From: Rhizophagus clarus
Taxonomy: Eukaryota; Glomeromycota; Glomeromycetes; Glomerales; Glomeraceae
Direction: 5' to 3'
NCBI GenBank assembly: GCA_015698045.1
Contig: BLAL01000016.1
Coordinates: 1 to 64,000, forward strand
DNA length: 64,000 bases
In this document: positions 33,798 through 44,814 of the stretch, piece after piece
Numbering within the stretch: position 1 is the stretch's first letter
Layout of the letters: each line of letters begins with the position of its first letter
Notes under the pieces: model-generated
What the model saw: the letters and a program-made list of their open reading frames with translations, nothing else
What the model was told of the DNA's origin: nothing
Databases searched by the model: none
Translations under genes and position numbers: made by a program

Positions 33798-35096
33798 TTA
33801 TTTTAAACAAGTCCATAATTGTCTATTTGTCATTAGAGACCATATACAAAGATAATTATCTTCTCGATTATTGGATCTTAAAATAGTTATGGTCTTTAGG
33901 TATCTATCATCGGGCCAAATAACAAAGGCCAATTCTAATAATTTAACATAATTATTTGTTTCAAATCCATTAATATTTTTAAAAGGCCAACTTTTTCCAT
34001 CTGATAAGGCAAAAGGTAGCAAATAATCAACAGCTTTTTTGATGGATTGACCTCTAGGTCCAACATAATTCCATCCATCAAATCCAAAATATTGTGATCT
34101 TTCAGCTAAAAGAAATAATGCTTGTAAATTAAATACTGAATAATCCCATGAAGTTGGACGTTTTGTTTCATAAGGTTGTTGTCCTGTAGGAAGAATTCCT
34201 TCATTTACCCTATTTATTAATGCTTCACGTGAATATTTACGTGCCTCCTCTTCTCTATCTAAATAAGATAATAGATAAATTGCTTGTACATCATAAAATG
34301 TTCCATGATTATTTTTTGCTTCTTTTTCATCGATTCCTAGAGAGGTTGTTTCTAACCAATAAACCAATAATAATATTTTGATATCCAGTTTTTTAATTTT
34401 CTCTCTGCTGAATGATCCCATTTACGCGATAAACGCATAATAGGGATAGATTGTAACATCCTATAAATAGGATGCATATCTAATACACCAGTTCTTCTTC
34501 CTAATTCTTGACCTTTAATAAAACTTGCATAATTAAGATTAGGATTCATTCTTGTCTTTGGATTTATAAACCATTCTTTAATTCTATAAACAGCTTTCTC
34601 AACATATGAATCATTTCTTGTAAAATAATAAGCGAACCCTAAATTTTCAACATCATCAAATAATTTCCTTAATAAAGAATAATCTTTAACGGTTTCAATC
34701 TCAGGATTTGGATATCCATCTTTTCTCAAATAAGGTAATCCGTCTTGTTTATCTGGATCAGGCCAAAAATATCTTGCTAATGACATGTAATCGTGCGGAT
34801 CATTTGAAGGTGCAAGTTGAGGTTTTAAAGTTACTGAATAAATCGAATCATTTTTTAATGCTTTATTTGCTTTATTGAGAAGATTTGATAACATATTATG
34901 ATGTCGTTGTCGGAAAGTATTAAGATAATTTGTATAAAATTTATTATTTAAAATTTCCTTAGGATTACTTTTTACATTAATTATATCTGATGTTGGTAAA
35001 TGATCATCTTTTATAAACAGGAGAAAACGTCAACATAAAAATAAAATATAATATGATCAAAATTAATATTCTTTTTTGATTACTTATTCCCATCAT
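33798..35096 (-). pseudogene. Alginate lyase family pseudogene (tandem paralog)
   Basis: A close paralog of the gene at 31384-32862, same strand, with two frame breaks. First, near 35011 an extra A in an AAAA run throws the N-terminal part (MMGISNQKRI... hydrophobic anchor, from 35096) out of frame with DDHLPTSDI. Second, at 34355-34370 the 8-bp unit ACCAATAA is tandemly duplicated, so ISKYYYW stops in one frame while LETTSLG continues in another. Compared with the intact copy it also lacks about 12 residues near the C-terminus (before REDNYLCIWSLMTN). The conserved blocks SVTLKPQLAPSNDPHDYMS and NNHGTFYDVQA are still present, so decay is recent. An intron cannot explain the 8-bp duplication. 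Sequencing error is the alternative. Confidence 0.75.
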
Positions 35097-35829
35097 GATT
35101 ATGAAGAAAAAATAAAAATATAAAAAAAAAAAAAATAATAAATATAAGAAGAAAATTAATATTTCGTTATGATTTATATATGACAAGAAAGGACCGGAAA
35201 AAAAAAAATCGGAATTATTATTCAATATTTAAATTTACCTAAAAACAAAAGATAAAATAACAAATTATATTCTGTATTGTAGATGAAAAAAAAAAAAATT
35301 AGCCCTACGTAAAAAAACCAATAATGTAAAATTTAATTTCCTTGAAATGCCGGAATTTTTGGATTTCTCGAAACCTAGAAATTGATTTGATTGTTTCAAT
35401 AATTTTTTACACTTTCTAAACTTTAACTATGAAAAATGTTACACGATTATCGATCATTATAAAACTCAAAATTAAAATATATTACAAACAAAATAAAAAA
35501 AAAAAGATCATGAGGACATGAGGATGAATCTAGAGATCCGCAAATATTTATCATATTTTTAAAAATTATTACGAAACAAAGTTTTTAAAGGAAGACAACC
35601 AGGCAATCAGTGGCAGATTTTCATTTATTTGTTCATCTTAATTATTACCTGAATCGTTATTACTATGAAGTACAAAAAGTATATAGGTTTCATCTTAATT
35701 ATATTAAAGTGTTATATCTTTTTTCTTTAGTACGTTAATAAATATGGAAATATTTCAAAGAATATTTAAAATAGTATTTTTGTTATTTTTACAAGCATTG
35801 AAATAAATTATTGTTTGTTGATTTTTATA
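35097..35829. other. Intergenic, no gene seen
   Basis: AT-rich flank between the alginate-lyase pseudogene and the Tc1-type element. The TA at 35828-35829 is the probable target dinucleotide of that element. Confidence 0.5.
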
Positions 35830-35856
35830 TTATCGCCGTTTTCAGAAATATGTGTA
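35830..35856 (+). repeat. Left terminal inverted repeat of the Tc1-type element
   Basis: 27 bp, perfectly complementary to 39582-39608; preceded by TA. Confidence 0.9.
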
Positions 35857-36036
35857 TTTATTATTTTGTATCAGTAGTCCACGTGAAAAATTCGAAACTC
35901 GAAATTTTGTGTGACAATTAAAATTATCCAATAAAATTTATCCAGATTTTCACGTGCCAGCTATTAGATTATCAATTATCACTATCAAACGCGAAAAATT
36001 TAACTTTTCGCGGCTTCGCGCACAAAAAATATTATA

Positions 36037-37836
36037 ATGAGTAACTGTAAAGACTATGAACAATATGAAAAAACAGAAACTTTAAACGTTAAAAATAGAG
36101 AATATCAAATAGGAACTTGTTATTCATGTCAAAAATGTCTTTACTGTAACGTTAATCTAGTAATTGAATATTGTAGTTGTAATAAAACTATTAAACCAAC
36201 GAATAGTAAAAAAAAAGAAACGGCTCAAGTTGGGAGTGTTAGAAATGGTGTATATAATCCTCATAGATGTCATTATATATTAGCTGCTTTATTACATTCT
36301 AGTAGTCAATTATACGGATATAATTCTAATTTTTCAAAAAAATTTAATTTTACTTTATGTTCCAAATGTAATAGTCAACTAACTAGAGATCAAAATACTT
36401 ATAATAAAAAAAATGAGAAAAATAAAGATCCTGCGCAAGAAAATAATCAGATTTCAACAAATGGAAAAAGTGAAATAATTACAAAACAATCTGATAAGTT
36501 TTCTATAGATGATGTTATACCTAATGCAGATTCGTTTTTTCGCTTTAAACTTGTAATTAAAACGCCTGATTTAACCAAGCCAGCAAAGGCAATTACTTTA
36601 GAAAAAAAGCCAGTTGATTACTACGAATTTGAAGAATTGATATCACAAAGAGTTTGTGAAGCAGTTGGTTTATTAGTTCGTACTGATTATGAATTATCAT
36701 ATAAATCAGAGAAAGGTATAGGAGCTGGTACTATTTTAGAAGAAGAGGAAGATTTTGAAGAATTTATAAAAGAATATTCTAGATTAACTAACTCTAATAA
36801 GGTTTTGTTGATTACTGCATCTATTCAAAAGAAAGAAACGGCAAAAAGAAAAAAAGTATTTATATTTCTTAAAAAATATATTTACTTATTTAATAATATT
36901 AATTTATTTATATTTTTTTATTAGAAAAATTTAACATTAGATGATGATGATGAATCTATAGATGAAGAAAATGAAATTACGCCACCTTCAAAACAAAAAA
37001 AGAAAATTTCCATTCCTAAAGAAGCAAATTTGAACGAAATTGACCTTATAAAAGGAGAAATTCATAAGAAACTTAAAGAAAAGCATGGATGTGATATCCA
37101 TAAAACGGGATATTGTTATGTCAAAGACAATAGACATTTACCACTTACTACATTACATTTATCCATGTGGACAGATGAAATTGTAATAATAGTTTTAAAT
37201 TTTTTTTGTTTTTTTTTATTATTATCTAACGAGTAATTTTATTTACAGCATAAGAATCACTGTGATTATGAAACTCCGCCACCACATCCTAATTTTGGAA
37301 TGGGAAATTCTTTAAAGATTTCATCATCAAATCATTCATCATCATCAACATTAGTAAATAATGATTCTACAAACTCTTATTCACATTATAATATTCCACC
37401 GAATGTTTATCCTTATTATTATGGATGGCCACCATATCCACCACCACATCCATCACAACATCCACCACAACATCTATCACAACATCCGCCATCTTACCCA
37501 CCACAACATCCGCCATCATACCCACCATTACATCAATCATCACAACATTTATTATCGTTAAATTCGTCAAATACTTTAACTTTACAGTCTGATACTTTAA
37601 ATAATAATAATAATACAGAATTTTCTGAATTGTCTATGAAGGAATTTTTAGAACAACTTGATAAACAATATGGTGAAGGCAAATATACAAACTTTTTACA
37701 AAAGTTTGAAGAGGAGGAGATTACTGTATCACAAATTGCAGAAATGAGTCCTGAAATTTTATTAAATGAGTTTGGTATAGAAATAATGGGACGTAGATTA
37801 AATTTGATTAAAGAAGCAAAAAAACTTATACAATAG
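36037..37836 (+). CDS. Cys-rich, SAM-domain protein inside the Tc1-type element
   Basis: Three exons, 36037-36855, 36925-37182 and 37249-37836, in phase 0, total 554 aa. The N-terminus is Cys-rich (CYSCQKCLYCN, then CSCNK, CHYILAALLHSS and LCSKCNSQLTRDQ), suggesting zinc binding. A middle region (about residues 160-270) is a compact acidic domain (FFRFKLVIKTPD ... EDFEEFIKEYSRL). Exon 2 carries a C-x2-H-x4-C motif (GCDIHKTGYCYVKDNRHLPL) followed by LHLSMWTDEI. A Pro/His/Gln-rich linker (HPPQHLSQHPPSYPPQHPPS) precedes a C-terminal SAM-type helical bundle (SMKEFLEQLDKQYGEGKY ... ILLNEFGIEIMGRRLNLIKEA). SAM domains mediate protein or RNA binding. The rest matches no family I can name; it may be a lineage-specific family. 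The frame is intact, suggesting selection or recent transposition. Confidence 0.75.
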
Positions 37837-37910
37837 CATTTTTTGTATTTTTTTTGGTCAATTAATAAAGTTTTTTAGCAGTTTATTAATCTGTAATTAA
37901 ATCAAATTAT

Positions 37911-39077
37911 TTAATATGAATAAATTGATTCGCTAAAATAACCTTTTGCCATACTAGGTGTTACGTAAGACAATGCTAAAAAAAGTGGATATTTGGGATC
38001 AGTGCAACTTTCTACAAATATTCTATTTCTTTTTAGCCATGATTTAATTCCAGAAAAAGCTGTTTCAATGGGATTATAATCTGGAGAGTACGGTGGCAAA
38101 TAAAGTACTTTACATCCCATTTGTTCAATTGATTCTACTAATTTTTCATCATGATGGATTTTTGCATTATCCATCACGATTACGCTATTTTTATTTGGAT
38201 ATTCGTTCATTTGAGGCAACTAAAAAATTAAATATAAATATATATTATCTTAAATAAATAAAATAAATATATAAATAACATACCACTTGTGTAAGAATAA
38301 ATGTCTGAAATCTTTCTTTATTACAACTTCCTTCTATGATATCGGCGGCTATGAATCCATCTAATGTCAATGCCGGTAAAATAGTATACCGTTTACCTCT
38401 CACAAAAACAATACTTTTTTCAACCCTTACATTTTTTATACTATATCCATAAGCCCTGGATAAACTTCTTTCATCTTTTGACGTTTCATCAATAAAAACA
38501 AGTTGTTCTGGCTTGAATTCACTTCCTATTTTATACATAAAAACACTGCGTAAGAGCTCACTCCTCTCTTTTGCAGCTTTTTGCAACTGGAAAATAAAAT
38601 ATTTGATTATTTATTTATTTAAAACAATTTAATAAGAATAGATTAAAATCTTTTAGAACCTTTTTTCTCGTCATTCCAAGATGTTTGAGCGCTCTCCATA
38701 AAGTAGGTATAGATATGAGCTTGCCGGTTAACCTTTCCATTTCATCAACCATTTCATCAAGATACCAATCTTTTTTATCTTTTACAAGTGAATCTAGAAT
38801 CTGTAATAATAAAGTTAAATCAATAAATAAATTTACAATAATAATTAAATAAAAATTAAATTAATACATTTAAGTCAGCAAGACTCAAAGTTTTTTTTCT
38901 TCCTTGACGACCTTTAAATGGATGAGTTACACAACCCCAATGATCATAAATTCTTCTAATTTTATATACAGTAGAGACACCAATATAAAGTCTACTTGCA
39001 GTCTCTTTTGCAGAAAATCCATCAAGTTGATGATAAATGATACGCCATCTTATATCATTACTTAAAGTTTTTACCAT
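37911..39077 (-). CDS. Tc1/IS630-type DDE transposase
   Basis: Four exons (39077-38868, 38800-38660, 38586-38284, 38219-37911), all phase 0, total 320 aa, the usual size for Tc1-type enzymes. The N-terminal helix-turn-helix begins MVKTLSNDIRWRIIYHQLDG and continues SAKETASRLYIGVSTVYKI. A second winged-helix-like part carries KLISIPTLWRALKHLGMTRKK. The DDE_3 catalytic domain shows VFIDETS (first D), SVIVMDNAKIHH (second D) and PPYSPDYNPIETAFS (third acidic residue, E), the standard motifs. The reading frame is open and all catalytic residues are present, so the enzyme may be active. It lies inside matching 27-bp inverted repeats with its 5' end about 500 bp from the right one. Confidence 0.9.
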
Positions 39078-39581
39078 TTTTTTTTGAAATAATGCTAAGT
39101 ATTTTAATAAAGTAATAAGAATAATAAATAAATAAAATCAAATACGATAAAACCCCTAAAATAATCTGCAATAGCTTTAAATTTTCAATGTAATATACCC
39201 TAATTGTAAGAATTTCAACAAAATATATGAGTTTCGCAATAAAATAACTAACTATATATTATAAAACTTATATTAGAGTCTTGTATAAAGCAATATATTG
39301 TATAGAAAGAAAAAAAATCGCGTATTATTATAGCGACTTACTGTCTTGTAATATACTCGTAAACTTTCAATGCTAAAAATTCGCAAAAATTCTTATAAAT
39401 ATTAGCAAGTTTCGCGACAAAAAAACTTTTCATATGTTATAAAACTTATGTTAAGGTATTATATAAAGCAATATATTCATATGAAAAAAGAAAATCGCGG
39501 TTTGTCTTAGCAAAGTATAAAAATTTTGTATTCGAGAAAAATTTTTTACTAAATTTCAAGTGATCATCATGTGACTTGAAT

Positions 39582-39608
39582 TACACATATTTCTGAAAAC
39601 GGCGATAA
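39582..39608 (-). repeat. Right terminal inverted repeat of the Tc1-type element
   Basis: 27 bp, perfect inverted match of 35830-35856; followed by TA. Confidence 0.9.
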
Positions 39609-40267
39609 TAACATTTCCACTGAGCCGAATGAGGAAAAGCATATGGAATTTCTTTGTCTAAAAATATAATTCATATATGACATCAAAAAATTATAATTTT
39701 TCTTGGGAAATATCTCATGTGATGTTAATCTTGGCGGCCAAAGTTTCAAATTACAAAAAATTATGAAAGCCAAGTAAAGCCATAAATTTCTTTATATAGA
39801 ATTCTTGGTTTCTTGGCATATTGACAAAACGCAAATATATTTTCTGTTTCTGGAAAATACTGTAATACTCTTGGCAAAGACAATTGATTTGCCAAAAATT
39901 GTAAACGTGATCACTTGCCAAGAAAAATTAACCCAATGTTTCCATATTTAATCACTTGCATTAATTTTCTATTTATAATTAGAAACTCTCAAAAATCCTT
40001 GGTTTTTCTTATTAGAGAAAATAAAACGTTTGGTTTTTTTTAAACTTATCCGCATTTGTCTTGGAACTTTTCTATTTATAAGAACTCCATCAAACTGTGA
40101 AAAAAAACCCTTGATACAATTAAATTTTTCATCGAATTTAAAGTTTTTTCTCTGTGAGGAAAATATAGATTTCAAGTTTCTATCGTCTAAAAGTATCAGT
40201 TGTTACCTACCAACAAAAAATATCTTTTTTTCTTTCAGTTATTGTAAATAAAAAGTCTTTAAAAAAA
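39609..40267. other. Upstream region of the PacC-like gene
   Basis: AT-rich, with several CTTGGCAAA/TTGCCAAGA-like bases between 39800 and 39930 (for example TTGCCAAAA at 39890 and TTGCCAAGAA at 39916). The PacC/Rim101 binding core is GCCAAG, so the CTTGGC/GCCAAG copies in this strip (39672-39935, both orientations) could be autoregulatory sites; this is inference. Confidence 0.35.
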
Positions 40268-42096
40268 ATGTCTTCTTTATTAACACCACCCCCTTCTGCC
40301 AAAAGTGAAGAATTAGTTTGTCTTTGGAGTCAATGTTTTCGTACTTTTGAGGATCCAGAATTACTTTATGGTCATTTAGCTCATGATCACGTTGGACGTA
40401 AATCTACTGGAAATTTATGTCTTAATTGTCATTGGGATAAATGTGAAGTTTCAACCACTAAAAGAGATCATATCACTAGTCATTTAAGAGTTCATGTTCC
40501 ACTTAAACCACATGTTTGTGAAAGTTGTAAAAAAGCTTTTAAACGTCCTCAAGATTTAAAGAAACATGAAAAAATTCATACGGATCAACATCAACAACAA
40601 ATTATAATGGGAAGAATGAATAAGAAAAATCTCCACCCTCCTACTCCTCCTCATTGTTCTTCTTCCTCCGAACATTCTCCTTCAATATCTTCCGCTTCTT
40701 CTCCTCATCATATTCCTCTTTCTCCTGGTAACAGTGTTACCTCCGATTTGACTAATGATTATTTGCCATATGATATTTCTCAAATTCCTAATCCCGACAT
40801 ATATAATTACACGAATCCTACTTATCTAATTGATTCTACAACTGGCCTAAATTATAATAATCGTACTAGCAATAAACGTAGCGTTGATATGTTTGATGGT
40901 TTCGTTCAAGATGTTAAAAGAAAACGTATTGAACCTCAATATGATGAAAGTAAGATATTATATTTTTTAAATTAAATTTAAAAAAAAAAAAAAAAAAAAT
41001 GAATTTATTTTTAATAAATTATTAACAAATTATAATTTTCACTTTTTTTTTAATTTTAGTCTTGTTTAGAAAATTAGAGGATTTATCTAAAGTCATGGAT
41101 CAAGAGGGTTTGGATTTTGATTCACTCCCATCTCTTAACACAAAAGAAGATTTTAATCAAATTAATGATTTTCTTGCTTGTACAATGAGGGAAATTAATC
41201 TTTTAGAATCATTCGACTCAAATTCTCAATTAATGCCAATTCATCTTGATACTTTTTCAACTACTGATGCGAGCGCATATTTAAATTTAGATGATAGTAA
41301 TAGTGTTGATACAAATGTTTTATATTCTGTTAATCCTTCTGTTGTAACTTCAAACGCTTATCCAACTGTTTTATCAAATATTCCTACAACTACACCAACT
41401 CTTTATAATTCCAATGATTTTCCATCTCCACCTGAAGAATCAAACAATTGGACCGCAAATGATTTATTCATCTATGATGTACCAGAAGTAGCTAATCAAA
41501 CTACTTCTTCCACCTCTACTGCTACTACCACTACACCTACTTTACCCTCTCAAACGTTCTCCGCTTCACAATATTTTGATTATGATGTTCCCGTTACTTT
41601 GCCTCAAACTACTGAATATATTGATGTGGCTCCATCGTTGACTCCTTGCAAAAAGCTTGCTAATGCTCAACGTAATGCTCCAACTACTAAATCATCATCA
41701 ACTGAAGAAATTTCCAAGGAAACAGATATTTTGAGCGTTAAGAAAGAATTACAAGAGGAAGTTAAAAGTTCTGTAATAATCAAGGATGAAAAACCAAATA
41801 CACAATCATCCGAAATTAACACAAAAATATTTCCACAAGTTGTTCAAAAAAAAGTAGACGTTGTAGAGGCGGTAAAAGAAAAGCAAGAAAAAGCGGATGA
41901 TATTATGGATTTATTATCAAAGAATTTATATGATATTGATTTGACTGAAAATAAAAAAATCAAATCTGACAATGCATCAAGAGCTAAACATACTGCTCTC
42001 ATTGCTACTCTGACTAAGAAAATTAACCAACTTTCCAAGAGATTTGATGAACAAATAAAGGAAAAAGATAATGTTAAAGTAAAAATAGAAATTTAA
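40268..42096 (+). CDS. PACC: pH-response zinc-finger transcription factor PacC/Rim101
   Basis: Two exons, 40268-40949 and 41060-42096, 572 aa. Three C2H2 fingers lie at residues about 17-110. Finger 1 starts [20 protein letters not shown] with [10 protein letters not shown]. Finger 2 is CLNCHWDKC with [18 protein letters not shown]. Finger 3 is [21 protein letters not shown]. This order and the [16 protein letters not shown] linker are diagnostic of PacC/Rim101, which binds GCCARG and controls alkaline-pH genes after proteolytic activation. The Ser/Pro-rich linker and acidic, Thr-rich C-terminal half are poorly conserved, as in the family. A lysine-rich coiled-coil tail ([20 protein letters not shown]) closes it. 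The start follows an A-rich leader, AAAAAAATG. The processing site was not identified. Confidence 0.9.
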
Positions 42097-42662
42097 TTAA
42101 TTATTCAATGAAAGAACGGAGATAATCTCTTCTACAAAAAAAAAAAAACTCATTTAATGTTATTTTTAGAGAAATTGGTTTCTCTATAGAATAGATTAGT
42201 GACATTATTCTTTAGTTTTGACCTTTATATAATCGGAGTGGGGGCGATTTACTGTATTAAAAAATCCGACGTATTAAAAAATTCAACAATAAACTAAATA
42301 AAAAAATCTATGTAGGAATATATTAGGAAAATTATTATCATCATTTCTTTTATGGGACTTTTTATATTATCCCTTTTGTATAACCCTTTATAAAATTCTG
42401 AGTTGAATATGATTATATAATTTTATGATTTATTATTTATGTAGTATTTATTTGTATGATAATATTCACATTTCTTTAGTCGTTTTTTTTTTATGATATG
42501 GGTTTGTTATTTTTTATAAACAATAAAAATCAATTGAAAAAGAAATGTTATATGCGTCTGAGAATATACATTTTATTAATGTGAAAGATTATACATCATC
42601 TGCAATTAAATAAGTACAGATTCCTACGGTTACATCCAAATTTTTGATGAAAATTAACACAA
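42097..42662. other. Spacer between convergent PacC and NSE1 genes
   Basis: AT-rich 3' flanks of two convergent genes. AATAAAAATCA-type signals near 42520 could terminate one or both transcripts. No ORF is supported. Confidence 0.5.
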
Positions 42663-43898
42663 TTAGTCATCATCTTGGTCCATTTGATCATCATCAGCTT
42701 CATCAACTACCGACCTTTGGGACCTTCTTGTTGTTGTTGATCTTCTAGTTCTTGATCTATTGTTAATACTATCACTATCACCAAATACATTAGAAGAATC
42801 CCAAGCTATTTGACAATTTGGACATATTTTATTATTTCTTGAATCAAAATATCTACGAGCACAATGATGGTGAAAACGTGCCTTACATTGTGCCACTTGA
42901 CATCGTTGTCCCTAATATATCGTTTTTATAATTTTAAATATATACTATAACCTATTAAATAATTTATTAATCTTACCTTTGTAACAATATCATAACACAG
43001 AATACATTCTGAAATATAATCCTCAAATTCCTTTTTAAGATAATGTTGTAATTCTAAAATAGATCTTAGACTCAATGAATATCTTCCTCCACTGTAACAT
43101 AAAAATTATTTAATCTAAGTGAAATTTTTTTTATGAATTTTTTTTTTTTTTTTTTTTTTTTTTGCATTGATAATTAAATTACCTTGATATACTCAACCAT
43201 TTATCATCAATAAATCGTTGTAATAGAATTTCTCCATTACTTTTCGTTATAGAAGTTTTTAATTTTACAACTTCTTTTAATGCAGTAATTGAAGATACGG
43301 AAAATGATTCATCATCCGCCGTAATAATTAGTTCTATCTTTAATGTGATAATAATTATGAAAATTTTAAACCTCGAATTTTTTTTTAAGACTATGAAAAA
43401 AAAAAAAAAGAGTTTTTACCAAACGTCTGAAAAATGATATTTCTATAGGAGAATAATCAGTGGCCATTTGAGCAATTTCATCTCCATTCGTGTTAACCTT
43501 ATTAAAAGGAAAAAGAAAAGTTCAAATGAATTTTTTAAACCGTTTATAGAAAAATTTTTAATAAATGTAAATTTGTACCAGTGCCCAAACGGCAGTTCCG
43601 TCTTCTTCGTTATGACTTTTTCGAAACTCTAATTCTATAGAATTTAACTTTGTATTAAGCGTCGTCATAAATTCTGTAAAAGTCTCTTGATCTTGAACTA
43701 ATAATAAATTTTTTTTTTGGATAAAATGAATTTTTAAAGATATTTTAAAGTAATAAATTAAATATATTAATAAATACTAGCTGTTGCTTCATATGCTTTA
43801 CGATATATTTCAATTGCTTTTGCTTCAGTAAAAAACCTTTCAGAAAGAGAGGCTTGTAAAAATAATCTGTGTGCATCTGTATATTCGTTATCAATCAT
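42663..43898 (-). CDS. NSE1: NSE1, RING-like subunit of the SMC5/6 complex
   Basis: Six exons. Exon 1 starts at the ATG at 43898 (MIDNEYTDAHRLFLQASLSE). Others give FTEFMTTLNTKLNSIELEFR (about 43700-43580), VNTNGDEIAQMATDYSPIEI (43500-43430), then SITALKEVVKLKTSITKSNG and FIDDKWLSIS (43340-43183), then GGRYSLSLRSILELQ with YISECILCYDIVTK (43093-42977). The last exon (42913-42663) carries GQRCQVAQCKARFHHHCARRYF and CPNCQ. The C-x2-C...C-x4-C...H-x2-H/C...C-x2-C array is the RING-like domain of NSE1, which partners NSE3/MAGE in SMC5/6-mediated DNA repair and replication-fork handling. An acidic tail (DEADDDQMDQDDD) ends it. Exon ends were partly inferred. Confidence 0.8.
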
Positions 43899-44814
43899 AT
43901 TTTATCAAGTTAGCAAAAAAAATATTAGTAAAAGACTGACATTGTTGATAGCGCGACCATATACATTTCGCGAAGTATGCTGTGTAACGATATCATGTGT
44001 TCTGATTTGCTTGTACATTATGAAATTCTTTCCTTTTATAAAGAGAGATCTACAAAGTTTCTGATCGACACTTTAATGGTCCGGTCTAATTAATAAAATT
44101 TCCGAGTTAGCACAAAATTTCCATTCACTTGGAACGTATATTAAAAAAAATTTTCAGAACCCCTGAATCTGAACAGATTTGTTTTGACTTTTTTTTGAGA
44201 ATTTTTTTTTTTTTTTATAAGTAAATTTTTTTTACATGTTCGTTCTACATAAAGAAATACTCAATGAAAAGGAGAATAGAAAAAGGAAAAAGGAAAAGGA
44301 AGAAAGGAGTAATAGTAAAAGGAATAAAGAAATCAACTATATAATACATTAAGTTGATCAAGATATGAAAAGATGGGTAAAGCGAACAATCAAAAAAAAA
44401 AAAATAATATTTAATTTTAAAATAAAATGAAATCAGATAATAATTATACGGATCTGATGAAAATTTAACAAGACGGGAAAAGGTGGAATAAGCCTAGAGG
44501 AAAAAACATGAGAAAACAAATACAATCGTTTCTCTTTTTAGGGATAGAATTTTGTATGGATTTTTTTTTTTTTTTTTTTTTTTAAAAAAAAGTTTCCTAT
44601 ATAAAGTCCAATGTTCGTAAAAAAATATATATATATATTTCGAAATCCTCGTTATAATAATATATACACATACATATACACACACCCCATATATAAACAC
44701 GCGCACTAATACGCTCCAAATTTCTCTTAGTTTTTTCCGTGACAAAAAGACATAGAGTTGAGATGGTAACAATATTAAAGACAACGTCCACCAACCGGCC
44801 AAGTGTACAATGTT
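43899..44814. other. Spacer between NSE1 and the KH-domain gene, no gene seen
   Basis: AT-rich with A/T homopolymers at 44205 and 44570. A purine-rich AAAAGGAAAAAGGAAAAGGAAG tract lies at about 44280. The distal part is likely the 3' UTR of the minus-strand KH gene. Confidence 0.5.

Larger units (their letters stand above)
35830..39608. mobile_element. Complete Tc1/mariner-type element carrying a SAM-domain cargo gene
   Basis: 3779 bp bounded by perfect 27-bp inverted repeats (35830-35856 and 39582-39608; outer bases TTATCGCCGTTTTCAGAAAT), each flanked by TA (35828-35829 and 39609-39610). It contains an intact four-exon DDE transposase (37911-39077, -) and, convergent with it, an intact three-exon gene (36037-37836, +). 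The two stop codons are 74 nt apart. TA flanks plus the transposase family fit Tc1/mariner. Most such elements hold only the transposase and are 1-2 kb, so the second gene is unusual. Related ends occur at 81-97 and 6057. Confidence 0.75.

Noticed and set aside
34352..34421. Reading the two halves of the second alginate-lyase gene as exons joined by an intron
   Set aside because: The two ORFs overlap at the break and differ from the intact paralog by an 8-bp tandem duplication, so a frameshift explains it better than splicing.
37361..37570. His-rich (+) and Val/Met-rich (-) ORFs
   Set aside because: Out-of-frame readings of the CCACCACATCC-type repeat that encodes the Pro/His linker of the SAM-domain gene.
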